A program made the position numbers and the translations under genes. From Streptomyces sp. NBC_01262 (GTDB lineage: Bacteria; Actinomycetota; Actinomycetes; Streptomycetales; Streptomycetaceae): a stretch of 64,000 bases of DNA. Each line of letters begins with the position of its first letter. Position 1 is the stretch's first letter. The stretch is from assembly GCF_036226365.1 (NCBI RefSeq), contig NZ_CP108462.1, forward strand, positions 6,852,501 to 6,916,500, in the 5' to 3' direction. The notes beneath the pieces were generated by a model. The model was given only the letters and a program-made list of their open reading frames with translations. It was not told the origin of the DNA and made no database searches. Of the stretch, positions 62,079 to 64,000 are shown piece by piece.

Positions 62079-62379
62079 AGTATGCGACAATCGAGGAAGC
62101 GTGAGAGTTCGCTCTCTCGGATGGCTATGCCAAGCCGGAATGCTTCGCTGGAATTTCGTAGGTTATTGGCGCTCGCGAGGTGGGAGTGGTGACGGGGGAT
62201 GGGCTCCTTGTCGCCACTTCCAGGTTTCTGTAGTAGCGGATTCTGCTTTGTTTGGAATACCTGTGACAGATGACTGTTCAGGGTGACACCGAGTGGAACT
62301 ATGAAATTCAGTGGTGGAGTGGTCTTTTGCAACTACTTCGAACCAGTCATCATTCGTAGGGGGATTGAAAGGTGTATTG
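62079..62379. other. AT-richer intergenic region
   Basis: About 300 bp with clearly lower GC than the rest of the window. No gene. It presumably contains the promoter of the following low-GC gene, but no clear boxes can be picked. Confidence 0.4.
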
Positions 62380-62841
62380 GTGAAAATTAGCCTTCGTGGG
62401 TTGAGCGTGATGGTGTCGCTCGTCATGGTTGCACTGTTCGCCGTGGGTCTTGCGGTGTACCTGAAGTTCTTTTCTGGTGAATCCAGTTCGGGTAGTTCAA
62501 ATCTGAAAAAATCTGATATTTCTGGAGTCTGGATCAGTCCAAAGGGGGCGCGGCTTGAGTTTCAGGAGGACGGGAGATTCGCGGCCAAGAATATATCAGT
62601 AGCGCCTGAATGTGATCCGCAAGGGCGGCGGGTCTCAGGCGAGCGAATCTCTGGGACGGGTGGGTGGGAATTGGGGGCCTTTAGGGATGAGGGTCCGGGA
62701 GCTGTGATTGATTTTGAGCCGGTAGGTGGCTCTGTTGATAGGTGTAGTATGTGGACGGTTGTCGAGAAAGCGGATTCTGCGCCTCAGATGTACCTTCTCC
62801 AGGACGATGGTGAAGGTGAGATCTATTCGCGTGCAGAATGA
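62380..62841 (+). CDS. Low-GC membrane-anchored hypothetical protein
   Basis: 153 residues from GTG 62380 with AAAGGTG upstream. One N-terminal anchor (LSVMVSLVMVALFAVGLAVY) and an external domain beginning SDISGVWISPKGARLEFQED, with GRFAAKNISVAPECDPQGRR and GGWELGAFRDEGPGAVIDFE. The repeated 'ISGVW...F..DG.F' look is that of small lipocalin-like or META-like extracytoplasmic proteins, unconfirmed. Base composition and codon use (many A/T third positions) differ sharply from neighbours: recent horizontal acquisition. Confidence 0.65.
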   Translation: MKISLRGLSVMVSLVMVALFAVGLAVYLKFFSGESSSGSSNLKKSDISGVWISPKGARLEFQEDGRFAAKNISVAPECDPQGRRVSGERISGTGGWELGAFRDEGPGAVIDFEPVGGSVDRCSMWTVVEKADSAPQMYLLQDDGEGEIYSRAE

Positions 62842-63011
62842 CCCTCGTGATCCTATTCCTGGAATCTGGCGCCTCTTTGTCAAGGGCTTCGACGCAAAGG
62901 CCCTTCCTTGCGGCCGTGGCCGGCGCCGGTGCACGGTTGGCGTGCTGGGGGAGCGCGAGGGGAGCGCAGATGCCTTGGGACGGAGCAGCAGGGTGCGTCA
63001 CGATCGCTTTC

Positions 63012-63056
63012 GAACTCATAATCCGTCGGTCATGAGTTCGAGTCCCACCCGCCCCA
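63012..63056 (+). repeat. tRNA(CAU) 3'-end scar, copy E (degenerate)
   Basis: The same 45-nt core with three G-to-A changes, two of which disturb the T-arm (CATGAGTTCGAG against CGTGGGTTCGAG). The 3' flank 'ggatcgtcaactttcgggca' and 'gcggactgaatccgctgc' matches A-C. The most diverged copy and probably the oldest. Confidence 0.75.
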
Positions 63057-63259
63057 CTCTGACGGGGCTCCGACCTGCGAAACGCCCCTCCTTGTGAGGT
63101 GTTGGATCGTCAACTTTCGGGCAGCGGACTGAATCCGCTGCTGGGGGAGGGGCTCGGCATCGGGAGCCTGGCGGATGTACCTCGCGCAAGGTGTGTGGTG
63201 GTTGCCCTGCCTCAGGTGACTGCACGCGTGGATGTCACACGCGGGCGGCGCAAAGGTGG

Positions 63260-64000
63260 CTACGCCTGGGCGAGCAGTGGGTCGTAGGGGGTCGAACGCT
63301 GTCGGCCGGATGTGAAGGACAGGAAGTCCTTGACGAAGGCGCTGCGGGTGTACGCGCCGCCGGTGCCGGTGCTGGTGGTGTCGCGGTGGAAGGCGGTCCG
63401 GAACAGGGCCCGGTGCTCGTCCGCGTCGATGAGGTGGTTGCCGTCCTTGTCGGTGACGTCGAAGAGGACCTCGGCCACTCTGATCAGTGCGGGTCCGGCC
63501 AGGGAGGGAGCGGCTGTGGCGTATTCCTGGGCGCTGACGCGGCCGTCGCTGTCGGTGTCGAGGGCGCTCTGGAGTTCGCGCCACCAGTCGGCGTAGGCGT
63601 TGTAGAGCCTGGTTTCCTCGGGCTCGTCGAGGTCGAGGCGGGTGGAGAGTTCGCGGGCCATGGCGGCGAGGTCGGGCCAGTCCAGGTAGCCGTCGCCGGT
63701 CTGGTCCAGTACCTCCTGGAAGAACTCCTCGGCGCCGCGCTGGATGCCTCCGGGTGCGGCGGGCTCCGGTTGCGGGGCGAAAGGGGTGACGAGCCTGAGG
63801 AAGGCTCCGGCTCGCTTCATCCTGTGGTGCAGGGCGCGGACGCTCCGAGCGCGCGGGTCGTCGCTGTCGGGAGAGAGCGACAGCAGGTCGGCGATGTTTT
63901 CGGCCTGGATCCAGCCGTCGGGCAGGAAGCGGGCGAGGCCGACGGTCAGGTAGGCACTCTGCATCAGCGTCTGGGCGCCCGGCAGTTCGGGCAGTCCCGC
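63260..64000 (-). CDS. EF-hand calcium-binding protein (5' end outside window)
   Basis: About 246 residues visible; the frame runs open through the window edge, so the N-terminus is missing (ATG 63964 is probably internal). Three EF-hand loops: DQTGDGYLDWPDL, DTDSDGRVSAQEY and DVTDKDGNHLIDADEH, each with the D-x-D/N-x-D/N-G pattern. It resembles the soluble calerythrin-like proteins of Streptomyces, used as Ca2+ buffers or sensors. Confidence 0.85.
   Translation of the reverse strand, partial: AGLPELPGAQTLMQSAYLTVGLARFLPDGWIQAENIADLLSLSPDSDDPRARSVRALHHRMKRAGAFLRLVTPFAPQPEPAAPGGIQRGAEEFFQEVLDQTGDGYLDWPDLAAMARELSTRLDLDEPEETRLYNAYADWWRELQSALDTDSDGRVSAQEYATAAPSLAGPALIRVAEVLFDVTDKDGNHLIDADEHRALFRTAFHRDTTSTGTGGAYTRSAFVKDFLSFTSGRQRSTPYDPLLAQA

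Overview
The window is a very GC-rich actinobacterial chromosome segment, almost certainly Streptomyces. The supports are strong G/C third-position bias, GTG and TTG starts behind AGGAGG-type ribosome sites, an F420-dependent nitroreductase-like enzyme, an EF-hand protein and the typical succinate dehydrogenase operon. Everything here is read by eye; no database search was run.

Layout. The same 45-nt tRNA 3' half (anticodon loop CTCATAA, T-arm, acceptor strand, discriminator A) occurs five times in direct orientation, at 1855, 25291, 33489, 43723 and 63012. No matching 5' half exists in the window. Each copy is followed by about 100-120 bp of related flank. A sixth junction appears to have lost its tRNA core beside an IS110 element (54.5-56.3 kb). 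The region therefore looks like a tandem accretion of integrated segments without recombinase genes. The scars cut it into cassettes.

(1) 1-1.5 kb: end of a polymorphic-toxin-like protein plus a possible immunity gene. (2) 1.9-25.3 kb: degenerate leader; DUF4386 protein; internally deleted PEP carboxykinase; AspT-type transporter; succinate dehydrogenase operon; sulfide/persulfide group (SQR-like, DsrC/TusE, DsrE, OsmC) with two CsoR/CstR-like palindromes; universal stress protein; MarR-controlled ABC exporter; MacB/FtsX-type ABC system; methyltransferase. (3) 25.3-33.5 kb: M48 membrane protease with a frameshifted lipoprotein, alpha/beta hydrolase, dead transposase, VapBC. (4) 33.5-43.7 kb: a compact catabolic cassette with TrmB regulator, nitrilase, aldoxime dehydratase, Liv-type ABC importer and amidase. 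(5) 43.7-54.6 kb: MarR and quinone oxidoreductase, gene remnants, membrane proteins, VapBC, truncated helicase, deaminase toxin with immunity candidate, RDD protein, truncated GH43. (6) 56.2-63.0 kb: DUF4279, ECF sigma/anti-sigma/ABC operon, ISL3 remnant, a low-GC membrane protein. (7) After 63.0 kb: partial EF-hand protein.

How the genes work together. Cassette 4 encodes a plausible path aldoxime -> nitrile -> acid + ammonia, with amide hydrolysis and a high-affinity importer for an amide- or amino-acid-like ligand. The sulfur group would oxidise sulfide to persulfide and pass it through DsrC/DsrE carriers under a persulfide or copper sensor encoded elsewhere. Toxin-antitoxin pairs and toxin-immunity fragments are scattered through the array, consistent with stabilised mobile cargo. 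Pseudogenes are frequent: helicase, GH43, OYE, three transposases, and two single-base homopolymer frameshifts.
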